Positions 1 through 8,387 of a stretch of 64,000 nucleotides of DNA are shown piece by piece (within the stretch, counting starts at the first letter, position 1; each line of letters begins with the position of its first letter). Where the stretch lies: assembly GCF_030848395.1 (NCBI RefSeq), contig NZ_JAVDBT010000001.1:124001-188000 (forward strand). Direction: 5' to 3'. This DNA is from Pseudogemmobacter lacusdianii (lineage in GTDB: Bacteria > Pseudomonadota > Alphaproteobacteria > Rhodobacterales > Rhodobacteraceae). The position numbers were made by a program, and so were the translations under genes. The notes beneath the pieces were generated by a model. The model searched no databases and had not been told where the DNA came from. It was given only the letters and a program-made list of their open reading frames with translations.

Positions 1-484
1 AATGCGGCACATAAACGCCCGAGAGCGCGCGGCCCTTGCGGGCATATTCCACCAAAGAGTTTGGCGCGAACCACAGATTGCCCAGCCAATCGGTCATCGC
101 ATTGCGGGCTTGGCCTTCGGTGAGTTGGAAGGGCACCAAGGCCTGCGGTTTAATCAGGCGCTGCGGGTCACTGTCGAGCACCACCGGCGAGGCGCAGAAC
201 GGGCATTCGGTGGCATGCGATGTGCCCAAAAGCTCGATCAACGCCCCGCATGAGGTGCAATGCACCGTGCGCACATCAAATGAGGCCGCATCCGGCAGAT
301 CATCGCGCAAGCCCCGCTTCAGATCATGCTCGATCAAGGCGCGCGCGCGGGTCTTGGCTGCAACCTCCGGCAATGCTTGGACATTTCCGCAATGCTGACA
401 GGTCAGCGAGGTCTGACCCGGCGCATAACGCAACTGGGCACCGCATTGGTCGCAGGGGTAACGATGTTCTGAAGGCTGGGTCAT
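1..484 (-). CDS. Zinc-ribbon protein, YdjG-like (partial, C-terminus outside window)
   Basis: The first 161 residues can be read; the gene runs off the left edge. Two zinc-ribbon units are visible: Cys11/Cys14/Cys29/Cys32 and Cys76/Cys79/Cys94/Cys97, all CxxC pairs. Proteins of this kind are often misannotated as primosomal or TFIIB-like, but in Bacillus the relative YdjG is a membrane-associated partner of the SPFH protein YdjI. The gene follows the SPFH gene by 88 bases on the same strand, which fits such a partnership. Whether it carries C-terminal membrane segments cannot be seen here. The start ATG is the only one preceding the first ribbon. Family assignment to a zinc-ribbon protein is firm; the YdjG relationship is inference. 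Confidence 0.8.
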   Translation of the reverse strand, partial: MTQPSEHRYPCDQCGAQLRYAPGQTSLTCQHCGNVQALPEVAAKTRARALIEHDLKRGLRDDLPDAASFDVRTVHCTSCGALIELLGTSHATECPFCASPVVLDSDPQRLIKPQALVPFQLTEGQARNAMTDWLGNLWFAPNSLVEYARKGRALSGVYVPH

Positions 485-572
485 TGAAGCATAAGATAAA
501 TTTCAGGAATGAGAGGGGGGCACGCGGCCCCCCTTGCGCCATTTCTGGGGCAATTCACCCCCAGAGCCTCGG

Positions 573-1679
573 TCACATCGGCGGCGGGGGCGGCGGTACT
601 TGGCCCAAAAGCCGCGACAGCGCGGTCTCGGCGGCGGCTTTCCAGCCGTCTTGGCCGGCGGTCCAGACCAAGGTGGTCCGGCTCAAGGCGCCACTTGCAA
701 TCATCTGCTGCAACTCGGTTTCCGAGAAGGGGCCCTTGGTGGCGCCATTTTCAGCGACATGCCAAGTCTTTGCCGCAGGCGGCGGAGGCGGCGGCGCTGC
801 GGGTGCCGCAGCGGCGGGCGCTGCCGGAGCCGCGCCCCAAGGCCCAAGGTTCTGCGCCATGCCAAGACCCATACCGGCCGCCATGCCAGCCCCCATCATG
901 CCGCCCGCGCCCGAAGCCGGATTGGCCAAAGCTTCCGCCGCGTTGAACTGCATGTATTTGTTCAGATCACCTGCCACCCCGATCGAGGTGCGCTTGTCCA
1001 TGACCTTTTCAACCTCTTCCGGCAGCGAGATATTCTCGATGTAGAACTCGGGGATCGAAAGGCCGTATTCCGCGACTTTCGGCGCGATCTTATCGGCGAT
1101 GATCTTGCCCAGATCCTCAAGATTGGCCGCCATATCCAGCACCGGAATGCCGGAACCTGCCAAGGCTTGGCTTGCGGCATTCACGATCTGGTTGCGGATT
1201 TGCAGCGAGACTTCGGTGGTGGTGAACTCACCATCGGTGCCGACGATCTCGGTCAGGAATTTGCCCGGATCGGTGACGCGCATCGAATAGGTGCCGAAAG
1301 CGCGGATCCGCACGGCACCAAACTCGGGGTCGCGCGCCATGATCGGGTTCTTGGTGCCCCATTTCTGGTCGTTGAACCGCGTCGTGTTGACGAAATAGAC
1401 CTCGGATTTGAACGGCGATTGGAAGCCATGATCCCAATGCTGCAGTGTCGTCATGATCGGCATGTTGTTGGTCTCAAGCATGTAGAGACCGGGGCCAAAG
1501 ACATCCGCCAGCTGGCCTTCGTGAATGAAAACAGCTGCTTGGCCTTCGCGCACCGTCAGCTTGGCCCCCATCTTGATCGCCTGACCGCGACGGTCGAAGC
1601 GCCAAACCATCGTGTCGCGGGTGTCATCGAGATATGAGATGACGTCGACGAATTCGCCTTTAAGGAAATCGAAGACCAT
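573..1679 (-). CDS. SPFH/Band 7 domain protein with C-terminal GYF-like domain (YdjI-like)
   Basis: A 368-residue protein. Residues 1-240 form an SPFH (virion core/YdjI-type) domain with the typical opening MVFDFLKGEFVDVI. A Met/Gly/Ala-rich stretch and an Ala/Pro linker follow. The last ~60 residues (GATKGPFSETELQQMIASG, then the WTAGQDGW motif) match a GYF_2-type domain, and the protein ends in a proline run. SPFH proteins assemble on membranes as scaffolds; in Bacillus YdjI recruits the stress protein PspA. The start has a strong ribosome site (AGGAGG, 8 bases upstream). It lies between the DUF2927 lipoprotein and the zinc-ribbon gene on the same strand. Family is firm; a role in envelope stress is inferred from relatives and neighbours. 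Confidence 0.88.
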   Translation of the reverse strand: MVFDFLKGEFVDVISYLDDTRDTMVWRFDRRGQAIKMGAKLTVREGQAAVFIHEGQLADVFGPGLYMLETNNMPIMTTLQHWDHGFQSPFKSEVYFVNTTRFNDQKWGTKNPIMARDPEFGAVRIRAFGTYSMRVTDPGKFLTEIVGTDGEFTTTEVSLQIRNQIVNAASQALAGSGIPVLDMAANLEDLGKIIADKIAPKVAEYGLSIPEFYIENISLPEEVEKVMDKRTSIGVAGDLNKYMQFNAAEALANPASGAGGMMGAGMAAGMGLGMAQNLGPWGAAPAAPAAAAPAAPPPPPPAAKTWHVAENGATKGPFSETELQQMIASGALSRTTLVWTAGQDGWKAAAETALSRLLGQVPPPPPPM

Positions 1680-1821
1680 GAGCGGTGCCTCCTGTCGGAT
1701 TTGGCCCCAAAGCTGGGGCGCGGGCAGACTGCCCGGTTGATAAAACTAACATAGTCGAGGTGCGTCGGGATTGAAGGGGGAAATCGCGTGCCAAAACGCC
1801 CCTGCAATGCCGCTGTTACGC

Positions 1822-2784
1822 CTAACTCGACCCGCCGTAGACCATCTGTTCGGCCAGACGCTGCACGATAGGACGGGCTTCCTCGATCGTCATCCCGGGC
1901 CGCAAGCCGGGGTTGTAAAGGATACGCAACAACTGCTCATCCATGCGGGTCAAAAGCGCAAATTCCTCATCATCATTGAAGATCGACGGCCGCGCGCGCG
2001 GGCTGTCATTGGCAAGGCCCAAGCCTTGGGCGATCTCTTCATGAAAACAGGATTGGCGCAGCAGGTCGGGGTGCTCGGCCCGCACAACGGCGACAGCCTT
2101 CGTGTAATGGCCTGAATTTCCAGAGGAAAGCGCATAGACAAGGCAATAGGTCGTCCGTGGCATCTGCGTGACGCCGGCGACATCTTGGGGAGAAAGCCCC
2201 GGCAAAGCGGCGCGCAGAGCAGGGCCCATCGCCTCGCGCTCATCTTCAGAGACGACATAGACCCAGAAGTTGGGCGAGGCGTCCGAGAGCGAGATCGGGT
2301 GGCCTGTGATCTGGCTCAGCCGCGCCAGATAAGAGCCAACCCGCGCGCGATCCGTCGCCTGTCGCTCGGCCGGGACCGAGGCGCCAAAGCGCAAGCCAAC
2401 CCGCACCGGCCCAGTCCATTTGCGCAAAGAAGAGGCAGCCTCTTTTTGAACAAAGCCGCCAGCGCTGCGGCTATATTCATCGAAAAGCGCGATCTTCAGG
2501 AAGTTCTCGGCCAAGATACGGTCGGTGTAGGGCGTATCTTGCCCGCCCCCATCGGTGCGCAGCAGGCCCTGTTGCAGCAAGGCTTGCTGAACTTGCGCGT
2601 AATAGACCCGCGCCGCGGCCGATTTCGCGCTTTCCGGCGCGGCTTCGGTCAAAGGCGTAGGCAGAGGCACCGGCATATTGCCGCGGCCTCCGGGGCTGGG
2701 CGGCGCTGTCGGCACGCAAGCCGCTGCCATCGCCAGAGCGGCGCTGGCGAGCGACAGACGGGGAAGGGCGCGCAGCGAGACCAC
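1822..2784 (-). CDS. DUF2927 family lipoprotein
   Basis: A predicted lipoprotein of 320 residues. I chose the GTG start because it lies one base past the telA stop and directly precedes a signal peptide with lipobox ending at Cys23 (LAMAAAC); longer in-frame starts would lie inside telA. The mature part matches the DUF2927 family of Rhodobacterales. A conserved block near residue 250 reads HEEIAQGLGLANDSP, followed by a Ser-Ile-Phe-Asn-Asp-Asp-Glu-Glu stretch, which looks like a metal-site or zincin-like helix, but no activity has been shown. It appears translationally coupled to telA and is followed by the SPFH gene. Cellular location: probably the periplasmic face of a membrane. Confidence 0.8.
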   Translation of the reverse strand: MVSLRALPRLSLASAALAMAAACVPTAPPSPGGRGNMPVPLPTPLTEAAPESAKSAAARVYYAQVQQALLQQGLLRTDGGGQDTPYTDRILAENFLKIALFDEYSRSAGGFVQKEAASSLRKWTGPVRVGLRFGASVPAERQATDRARVGSYLARLSQITGHPISLSDASPNFWVYVVSEDEREAMGPALRAALPGLSPQDVAGVTQMPRTTYCLVYALSSGNSGHYTKAVAVVRAEHPDLLRQSCFHEEIAQGLGLANDSPRARPSIFNDDEEFALLTRMDEQLLRILYNPGLRPGMTIEEARPIVQRLAEQMVYGGSS

Positions 2785-2785
2785 C

Positions 2786-3958
2786 TTAGCCCTGTGCAGC
2801 GCCTGAGGCGGTCGAGCGCGCTTTGGCCGAGGCCAAAGTATCGCGCAATTCTGCCTCCATCTTGACGAGATCCTGCTCGGCAGCGGCACGTTTGGCCTTG
2901 CCTGCGTCAGCGATCGCCAGGCTTTCGTTGATCGTGTCGATCAGCGTCTGATTGGCGCGCTTCACAGTCTCAATGTCAAAGACGCCGCGTTCCATTTCCG
3001 TGCGGACCACACGGTTGGTCTCTTGCAGGTTCTTGGCGTTGGATTCCAAAAGCTCATTGGTGAGATCGGTGGCGCGCTTCACCGCAACCGCCGCTTCTTG
3101 CGAGCGCTGAATTGTCACGGCCTGTGCAAGCTGGGTTTCCCACAAAGGCACGGTATTGACCAAGGTCGAGTTGATCTTGGTGATCAGAGATTTGTCATTT
3201 TCCTGCACCAAACGGATCGAGGGCAGGCTTTGCATCGTGACCTGACGGGTCAGCTTCAGGTCGTGTACCCGACGCTCCAGATCGTCCCGCGCCGCGCGAA
3301 GATCGCGCAATTCTTGCGCTTTCAAAACTTGGTCATCTTCGGGTGCAGCGGCAACTGCGGCCACTTTGGCCGGGATGTCATTGGCATCAAGCTCGGCCAA
3401 CTTCGCCTCACCAGCAGCAATGTAAAGTGCCAGCTCGTCATAGAAGTCCAAAGTTTTATCATAGAGCACATCCAAGGACTTAACGTCCTTCAGAAGCTTA
3501 TGCTCATGGCTCAGCAGATCCTCGGTGATCCGGTCGATCTGGCTTTGCACATCTTCATAACGTGCAACGAATTTTGCGAAAGGCGCGGTGCGGCCCAAAA
3601 GGCGCTCCCACCAGCTGGCTTTGCGGCGCAGGTCCAACTCGCTGACGGAAAAACCGCGGATGGTGGTGACGATGTTTTGCAAGGAATCCCCGGCAGGGCC
3701 GGCATCCTTGTTTTTGACATCTTGCAACATCTCTTGGCTGATTACTTGCAACTCAGCCTGCGCCGAGGAGCCAAAGGAGATGATCGACTGCGTGTTCGAA
3801 ATGTCCAACTGGTCCATCCGCTTGCGGATTTCGGCCGCCTTGGCGGAAGGCGCATCTTTCAATGCGACAATCTCTGTCGAAGGTTCAGCCAGCACGACAG
3901 CCGCGACAGATTGGACTTCAGAGGCAAGGGTGGCATCGGGGGTCTTGGTGGGGGCCAT
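2786..3958 (-). CDS. telA: Toxic anion resistance protein, TelA/YaaN family
   Basis: A 390-residue, largely alpha-helical, coiled-coil-rich protein of the TelA family (tellurite resistance protein homologues; Bacillus YaaN). Hallmarks are the central IDRITEDLLSHEHKLLKDVK region and the long charged C-terminal helix rich in Ala, Lys and Glu. No signal peptide is seen; the protein should be cytosolic or peripheral to the membrane. An AAGGA ribosome site lies 8 bases before the ATG. The gene follows xpaC, the usual partner of telA in many bacteria including Bacillus (xpaC-yaaN). The tellurite label comes from plasmid-borne homologues; the native function is unsettled and may be envelope stress. 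Confidence 0.88.
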   Translation of the reverse strand: MAPTKTPDATLASEVQSVAAVVLAEPSTEIVALKDAPSAKAAEIRKRMDQLDISNTQSIISFGSSAQAELQVISQEMLQDVKNKDAGPAGDSLQNIVTTIRGFSVSELDLRRKASWWERLLGRTAPFAKFVARYEDVQSQIDRITEDLLSHEHKLLKDVKSLDVLYDKTLDFYDELALYIAAGEAKLAELDANDIPAKVAAVAAAPEDDQVLKAQELRDLRAARDDLERRVHDLKLTRQVTMQSLPSIRLVQENDKSLITKINSTLVNTVPLWETQLAQAVTIQRSQEAAVAVKRATDLTNELLESNAKNLQETNRVVRTEMERGVFDIETVKRANQTLIDTINESLAIADAGKAKRAAAEQDLVKMEAELRDTLASAKARSTASGAAQG

Positions 3959-4026
3959 GAAAGATATCCTTGATGCAGATGGGCTCGGGGCGAATGCACT
4001 CGCGGCAAAGCGTTAAGAGCAGTTCT

Positions 4027-4908
4027 CTAGCGGTTTTCCATTTTTAGCCGGTCGCGCAGCACGGAAATCTCAATATCCAGATCGGTGCGGTCATTGGCCA
4101 AAAGGGCTTTGGAACGGTCGGCGAACGTGGTCTCAAGATCGGTCAGCAAAGCCTCCCAATCGTCACGCGCTTGGGCGTCTTTGGTCTGGGCATAGTGATC
4201 GGCGAATTTGACCGTCGCGTCCTTGGCGCCGGTCAAATACACCGTGAGATATTTGCGCGCCGCGGTCAGATCACCGGGATCGGCTTCGATCTGGCGAAAC
4301 AGCGCGCGGGCGCGCGCGGCGAATTGATCCACGCGGCCCTCTGCGCGGCGGTCCGAGGCGCGCAGGATGGCGTCTTTCATTGCGGCAAGGCTGGCCTCAG
4401 CCTCGGCCAATACACGGGCGACACGGTCTGATTGAAAGGCGTCAACGCCCTCCATGCCCTTGTCGCGCATCGGATCCATCCCAAAGGCCCCGTAGTGCAG
4501 AGCCGCACCGGCGAGGGCATAAAAGGCCGGAATGATCGACAGGCCATGCGCGATCAGCCCGCCCAAAGCCAAAGCCGCGCCCGTGGTTGCAGCACCAAAA
4601 AGGAGCCGAGGGATTGCTGGGCGACGGGCCACGCGGCGCGCCGTCCATTCAGCACGGGCGCGCAAGCCTTCGCGCGAAAGCCAAGCCGACAGGATCAGCA
4701 AACCGCCTGCGCAAAGCCCCAAAAGCATGGCATCGGGCGCCTTGCCAAAGGCGGGGAACAGAAAGGCAAAGGCTGAGAGAAACAGCACATTGGCCCGCCA
4801 GCGGCCGGTGACCCGAACTTTTGGCTCAGGCGGCGGGGCGGGCGTTTGGCCCGGCTGCGCAGGCCGCGCGCCTTGGGGGCTGTATTTTCCGCCATAACGC
4901 TGCGCCAT
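4027..4908 (-). CDS. xpaC: XpaC family protein (5-bromo-4-chloroindolyl phosphate hydrolysis family)
   Basis: A 293-residue membrane protein. The N-terminus is Pro-rich (about residues 1-35), followed by two pairs of hydrophobic segments (roughly residues 40-75 and 100-135), then a soluble helical domain with GMEGVDAFQSDRVARVLAE and a C-terminal coiled region. This matches XpaC, named after an indolyl-phosphate hydrolysis phenotype in Bacillus whose basis is unclear. I chose the ATG that overlaps the stop of the upstream 27-residue gene (TGATG), since the longer in-frame ORF merely reads through that gene in another frame. It is followed by telA, its usual partner. Confidence 0.8.
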   Translation of the reverse strand: MAQRYGGKYSPQGARPAQPGQTPAPPPEPKVRVTGRWRANVLFLSAFAFLFPAFGKAPDAMLLGLCAGGLLILSAWLSREGLRARAEWTARRVARRPAIPRLLFGAATTGAALALGGLIAHGLSIIPAFYALAGAALHYGAFGMDPMRDKGMEGVDAFQSDRVARVLAEAEASLAAMKDAILRASDRRAEGRVDQFAARARALFRQIEADPGDLTAARKYLTVYLTGAKDATVKFADHYAQTKDAQARDDWEALLTDLETTFADRSKALLANDRTDLDIEISVLRDRLKMENR

Positions 4909-4991
4909 CAGACGCCTCCCGACCGAGCGACGTAGAACACCAGCGCCACCAGCAGCGCCAAAGACAGGGTTTTCAGTGCGGAAGAGGACAT
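4908..4991 (-). CDS. Small membrane peptide, 27 residues, coupled to xpaC
   Basis: A very short gene: an N-terminal Ser/Lys-containing stretch (MSSSALK), one hydrophobic helix of about 16 residues (LSLALLVALVFYVA) and a short RSGGV tail. Its stop codon overlaps the xpaC start as TGATG, the arrangement of translational coupling, which is the main reason to believe it is real. It would be the first gene of the xpaC-telA set. No family is recognised; such single-span peptides often act with a neighbouring membrane protein. The alternative is a non-functional upstream reading frame in the leader. Confidence 0.5.
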   Translation of the reverse strand: MSSSALKTLSLALLVALVFYVARSGGV

Positions 4992-5122
4992 AAGGCAAGT
5001 TCCATAAGCACAAGACCGACAGCACGTTGGCGCTAATCCTAGCCCAGAGCAATGGGCCGCGCCAGCGGGGCTTGGGGGAAATGCGCGGCTTTGCTCCCCC
5101 TTGGATTCGGAGCGCTGGTCTG

Positions 5123-5157
5123 GCAGGCCGCGGCAGCTTTGGCGCGCTGCGGCCTGC
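5123..5157 (-). terminator. GC-rich hairpin downstream of the pseudouridine synthase
   Basis: A perfect 9-base inverted repeat (GCAGGCCGC / GCGGCCTGC) separated by 17 bases lies about 40 bases past the stop of the minus-strand pseudouridine synthase gene. There is no clear T-run, so termination is only one possible role. Confidence 0.35.
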
Positions 5158-5198
5158 GGATCTGGGAGTTGCGCCTTAAAGGCGGCGCGCCGTACGGC

Positions 5199-6578
5199 TC
5201 AGCTGCCGCGACGCGGACGGGCAGGGCCGCGACCGCTTGGTCCAGAAGAGGAGGGGCCACCAGAGGATGAGCCGCGCGGGCCAGAGCTGCGCGGGCCAGA
5301 GCTGCGCGGTGCAGAGGCTGGGCCGCTGCCGGTTTTACCCGCATAGCCACCACGCGAAGACCCACTGGGCTTTCCGCCCGATTTGCCAAGGCCTTGCGCC
5401 TCGTCGCGGTCGACAAAGCGGCCCACGGGCTTGCCGCCAGCAGGTTTCCCTGCGGCCGGGCGCGAGGTGAGTTTCCCCTCGGCGCGGGGCGCGAATTTGC
5501 CAGCGCCTGTCGCCGGTCCGCGCGTCTCACCTTGTGTTGCCCCCGAGCGGGCGGGGCGGTCGCCGGATCTTGGCGTAACGGCCTCTTTCCAAGCGCGGCC
5601 CAGTTCTTTCACCGGGTCGGTTGAGCGCGGGTCTCGGGCGGCGGGGGACTTGCCACTTCCGCCTTTGTGATCGCGGGTACGGTCCTCGCGCGCCCAATCT
5701 TCACGGGCGCGTGCATCACTTTGGCTGGAATGTTTGCGCGGTGCAAAGGGCGTGGTGGCAGCCGACCGGGCGGCGGGCTTGCCAGCCTCCGCCGGGCGGC
5801 GCGGGGCCAAGCGGCGCTTCGGAGCTTCTTCAGGCGCGACCTCGGAACCGGTGCCCAGCTGCTCGTGCAGCACCTTTTGGCGCACCTCTTCGACATGGCC
5901 AGGGCGCAGATCGTTCAGCCGGAACGGGCCGTAAGACACCCGGATGAGCCGGTTCACATAAAGGCCAATCTCGTTCATCGCGCGGCGAATCTCGCGGTTG
6001 CGGCCTTCGCGCAGACCCACGGTCAGCCAAGCATTGGCACCTTGGATCCGGTCCAAGGTCACCTGCATCGGCTGGAATTGCTCGCCATCGATCAAGATGC
6101 CTTTGCGCAAGGGTTCCAGCTCGGGATCGGTCGGATTGCCATTCACCCGTACCCGGTATTTGCGCAGCCAGCCGGTGGAAGGCAGCTCAAGCCGGCGCTT
6201 CAGCGCGCCGTCATTGGTCAGCAAAAGCAGACCTTCCGAGTTCAGGTCGAGCCGGCCCACGGACATCACCCGTGGCATATCCTCGGGCAGATGGTCAAAG
6301 ACCGTATCGCGGCCCTTTTCATCCGAGGCCGAGGTCACCAGACCCTCGGGCTTGTAATAAAGCCAAAGCCGCGCCGGCTCTTCGGGCGGCAAGGGGTGGC
6401 CCGAGATCGTGATCCGGTCCTTCGCCGTCACATTCAGCGCGGGTGAGGTGATGCGCTTACCATTCACCGTCACCTCGCCATCTTCGATCAGCCTTTCGGC
6501 TTCGCGCCGCGAGGCGACGCCCCGGCGGGACAGGACCTTGGCGATCCGTTCGCCTTCAGGGGTTGCTTTGTCGGCCAT
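5199..6578 (-). CDS. rluB: 23S rRNA pseudouridine synthase, RsuA/RluB/E/F family, with long disordered tail
   Basis: A 459-residue enzyme. Residues 8-60 form an S4 RNA-binding domain (RIAKVLSRRGVASRREAERL). The catalytic domain contains GRLDLNSEGLLLLTNDG, whose Asp is the nucleophile of this family, and the REGRNREIRRAM motif. It should isomerise a uridine of 23S rRNA (RluB-type, near position 2605 in E. coli numbering), but the exact site cannot be told from sequence. After residue ~250 the protein has a ~200-residue low-complexity Arg/Gly/Ser/Pro-rich tail, much longer than in E. coli RluB and common in alphaproteobacteria; it probably binds RNA. It is divergent from tadA. Confidence 0.88.
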   Translation of the reverse strand: MADKATPEGERIAKVLSRRGVASRREAERLIEDGEVTVNGKRITSPALNVTAKDRITISGHPLPPEEPARLWLYYKPEGLVTSASDEKGRDTVFDHLPEDMPRVMSVGRLDLNSEGLLLLTNDGALKRRLELPSTGWLRKYRVRVNGNPTDPELEPLRKGILIDGEQFQPMQVTLDRIQGANAWLTVGLREGRNREIRRAMNEIGLYVNRLIRVSYGPFRLNDLRPGHVEEVRQKVLHEQLGTGSEVAPEEAPKRRLAPRRPAEAGKPAARSAATTPFAPRKHSSQSDARAREDWAREDRTRDHKGGSGKSPAARDPRSTDPVKELGRAWKEAVTPRSGDRPARSGATQGETRGPATGAGKFAPRAEGKLTSRPAAGKPAGGKPVGRFVDRDEAQGLGKSGGKPSGSSRGGYAGKTGSGPASAPRSSGPRSSGPRGSSSGGPSSSGPSGRGPARPRRGS

Positions 6579-6665
6579 CTGCGGAAACCTTTACGCGGGC
6601 GGGAGAGATCGGGGTGTCGCCCCCCGGGAAGCGCCCAGAGTATTTGTTTCAGGAGGCAGGGGCAA

Positions 6666-7118
6666 TTGGCCTTCCGGTCCTATATGGCGCTTGCGCTGGA
6701 AGAAGCGCAGGCAGCGGCCTTGCGCGGTGAGGTCCCGGTGGGGGCCGTCGTCGTCGCCCCGGGTGGCGAAGTTGTGGCGCAAGCAGGCAATCGCACGCGA
6801 GAATTGAGCGATCCAACCGCCCATGCCGAGGTTTTGGCGATCCGTGGCGCTTGCGCGGCTTTGGGGTCCGAGCGGCTGATCGGCCATGACCTTTACGTCA
6901 CGTTAGAGCCTTGCCCGATCTGCGCGGGCACCATCGCGGCGGCGCGGATTGCGCGGCTTTACTATGGGGCAGCGGACCCAAAGTCGGGCGGGGTGGCGCA
7001 TGGGGCGCGGGTCTTCTCGCATCCGCAATGCCACCATCGGCCCGAGGTCTATGACGGCATCAGCGGGCGTGAGGCTGAGCAGCTTTTGCGGCAATTCTTC
7101 CTCGCCCGCCGCGAATAG
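6666..7118 (+). CDS. tadA: tRNA-specific adenosine deaminase TadA
   Basis: Converts the wobble adenosine 34 of tRNA-Arg(ACG) to inosine. The 150-residue protein carries the deaminase zinc site: His53-Ala-Glu55 (AHAE, with the proton-shuttle Glu) and Cys83-x-x-Cys86 in EPCPICAG. Length is normal for the family. The start is a TTG placed 8 bases after GGAGG; the first ATG is 18 bases further in and would remove the N-terminal helix start and has no comparable ribosome site. It is divergent from the rRNA pseudouridine synthase and convergent with the next gene. Confidence 0.93.
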   Translation: MAFRSYMALALEEAQAAALRGEVPVGAVVVAPGGEVVAQAGNRTRELSDPTAHAEVLAIRGACAALGSERLIGHDLYVTLEPCPICAGTIAAARIARLYYGAADPKSGGVAHGARVFSHPQCHHRPEVYDGISGREAEQLLRQFFLARRE

Positions 7119-7151
7119 GGGCGACAGCGCCGCCCCCGTGCCGCATATGGA

Positions 7152-7847
7152 TTAGAAGCGGATAGGCTCCAAAACCTCGGGCTCGATCACCTCGGTGCCG
7201 GGCGGCAGGCCCGAGCGCAAAGGCGCTGCGTCTTGGGCGAGAATCGGGAAGGTCTTGTAATGGCAGGGAATCACCCAGCGGAAGGCGAAATACTTCCGTG
7301 CCGCCCAAGCCGCCCGCTCCATATCCATCGTGTAATGGCCGCCACAGCTGAGAATGCCGATATCGGGGCGGTGCAGCTCTCCCATCCAAGCCATGTCGGC
7401 CATGATATCGGTGTCGCCCGAGACGTAGATCACATGATCGTCGCCCGAAATCATAAAACCTGCGGCCGAGCCTGCTGGCAAAATCCCCTTATCGCCAAAA
7501 TCGATCGAGGCGGAATGCGTGGCGTTCACCATCGTCACCTTGGCACCGCCAAGATCAATCGTGCCGCCCTTACCAAAACCGATCACCTGCGTGCCTTGCC
7601 CTGCAAGCCAAGCTGAGACCTCATGGATGCAGGCCACCGGCGCGCCGGTCTCGGCTGCGATCTGCACGACCTCAGAGGCATGGTCGCCATGCGCATGGGT
7701 CAAAAGGATATGCGTCACACCTTGCAAAGCCTCGGCCCGCCGTTCGCTGGGAAAACTTGGGTTGTCGTTCAGCCAAGGATCGACCAGCAACACTGCGCTT
7801 TCGATCTCGATGCGAAAGCTGGAATGGCCAAGCCAAGTGATCTGCAT
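7152..7847 (-). CDS. UPF0173 metal-dependent hydrolase (metallo-beta-lactamase fold)
   Basis: A 231-residue member of the UPF0173 (YtkL-type) branch of the metallo-beta-lactamase superfamily. It opens with MQITWLGHSSFRIE and has the metal site His51-x-His53-x-Asp55-His56 (THAHGDH), a further His in NATHSA, Asp in SGDTD, and a C-terminal His in IPCHYKTFP. Cytosolic, no signal peptide. The physiological substrate of this family is unknown; lactonase-like activities are sometimes inferred. It ends 33 bases from the convergent tadA and is divergent from gatC. Confidence 0.85.
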   Translation of the reverse strand: MQITWLGHSSFRIEIESAVLLVDPWLNDNPSFPSERRAEALQGVTHILLTHAHGDHASEVVQIAAETGAPVACIHEVSAWLAGQGTQVIGFGKGGTIDLGGAKVTMVNATHSASIDFGDKGILPAGSAAGFMISGDDHVIYVSGDTDIMADMAWMGELHRPDIGILSCGGHYTMDMERAAWAARKYFAFRWVIPCHYKTFPILAQDAAPLRSGLPPGTEVIEPEVLEPIRF

Positions 7848-8099
7848 GGGGCTCTCCTGAAAATAGGTCTGGATAGGGCGGGCCGTGAAAGAGGCAAAAC
7901 GCCGGGCCTAAGGGGTAAACTAGGGGCAGGAGGACGGCATTCCAACCCATAGAACCGCCTGAGATTGATCAAAGGTCGCGCAATCTCGGGCGTCAGATGC
8001 TTGCAGGGCGGGTGCGGGGCCGCTAAACGAGGGCCGTCCGTGCCACGCATCAGTCCCTTGCCGCGCATGTCAGAACGGACGCTAGAACCGGGGGTCCCC

Positions 8100-8387
8100 A
8101 TGCCGATCGACATCGAAACCGCGCGCAAAGTCGCCAAATTGGCCCGGATTCGGGTTGAAGAAAGTGATTTGCCGAAGCTTGCCGACCAATTGTCGGGCAT
8201 TGTGGCAATGATGGAAGAGCTGAATGAGGTGGACGTCGAAGGCGTGGCACCGATGGTCTCGGTCACGCCGATGCGGCTGCCGCGCCGCGCCGATGTGGTG
8301 ACGGATGGCAATATCCAAACCCTCGTTCTGAAGAACGCGCCCGAGGCGCGTGAGGGCTTCTTTGCGGTGCCGAAGGTGGTGGAATGA
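8100..8387 (+). CDS. gatC: Asp-tRNA(Asn)/Glu-tRNA(Gln) amidotransferase subunit C
   Basis: The small stabilising subunit of GatCAB, which amidates misacylated Glu-tRNA(Gln) or Asp-tRNA(Asn). It has 95 residues, beginning [19 protein letters not shown] and containing the typical [19 protein letters not shown] stretch that wraps around GatA. The stop overlaps the gatA start as ATGA. An in-frame extension further upstream (from about 7965) lacks family similarity, so I use this ATG. gatB is not in the window. Confidence 0.95.
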   Translation: MPIDIETARKVAKLARIRVEESDLPKLADQLSGIVAMMEELNEVDVEGVAPMVSVTPMRLPRRADVVTDGNIQTLVLKNAPEAREGFFAVPKVVE

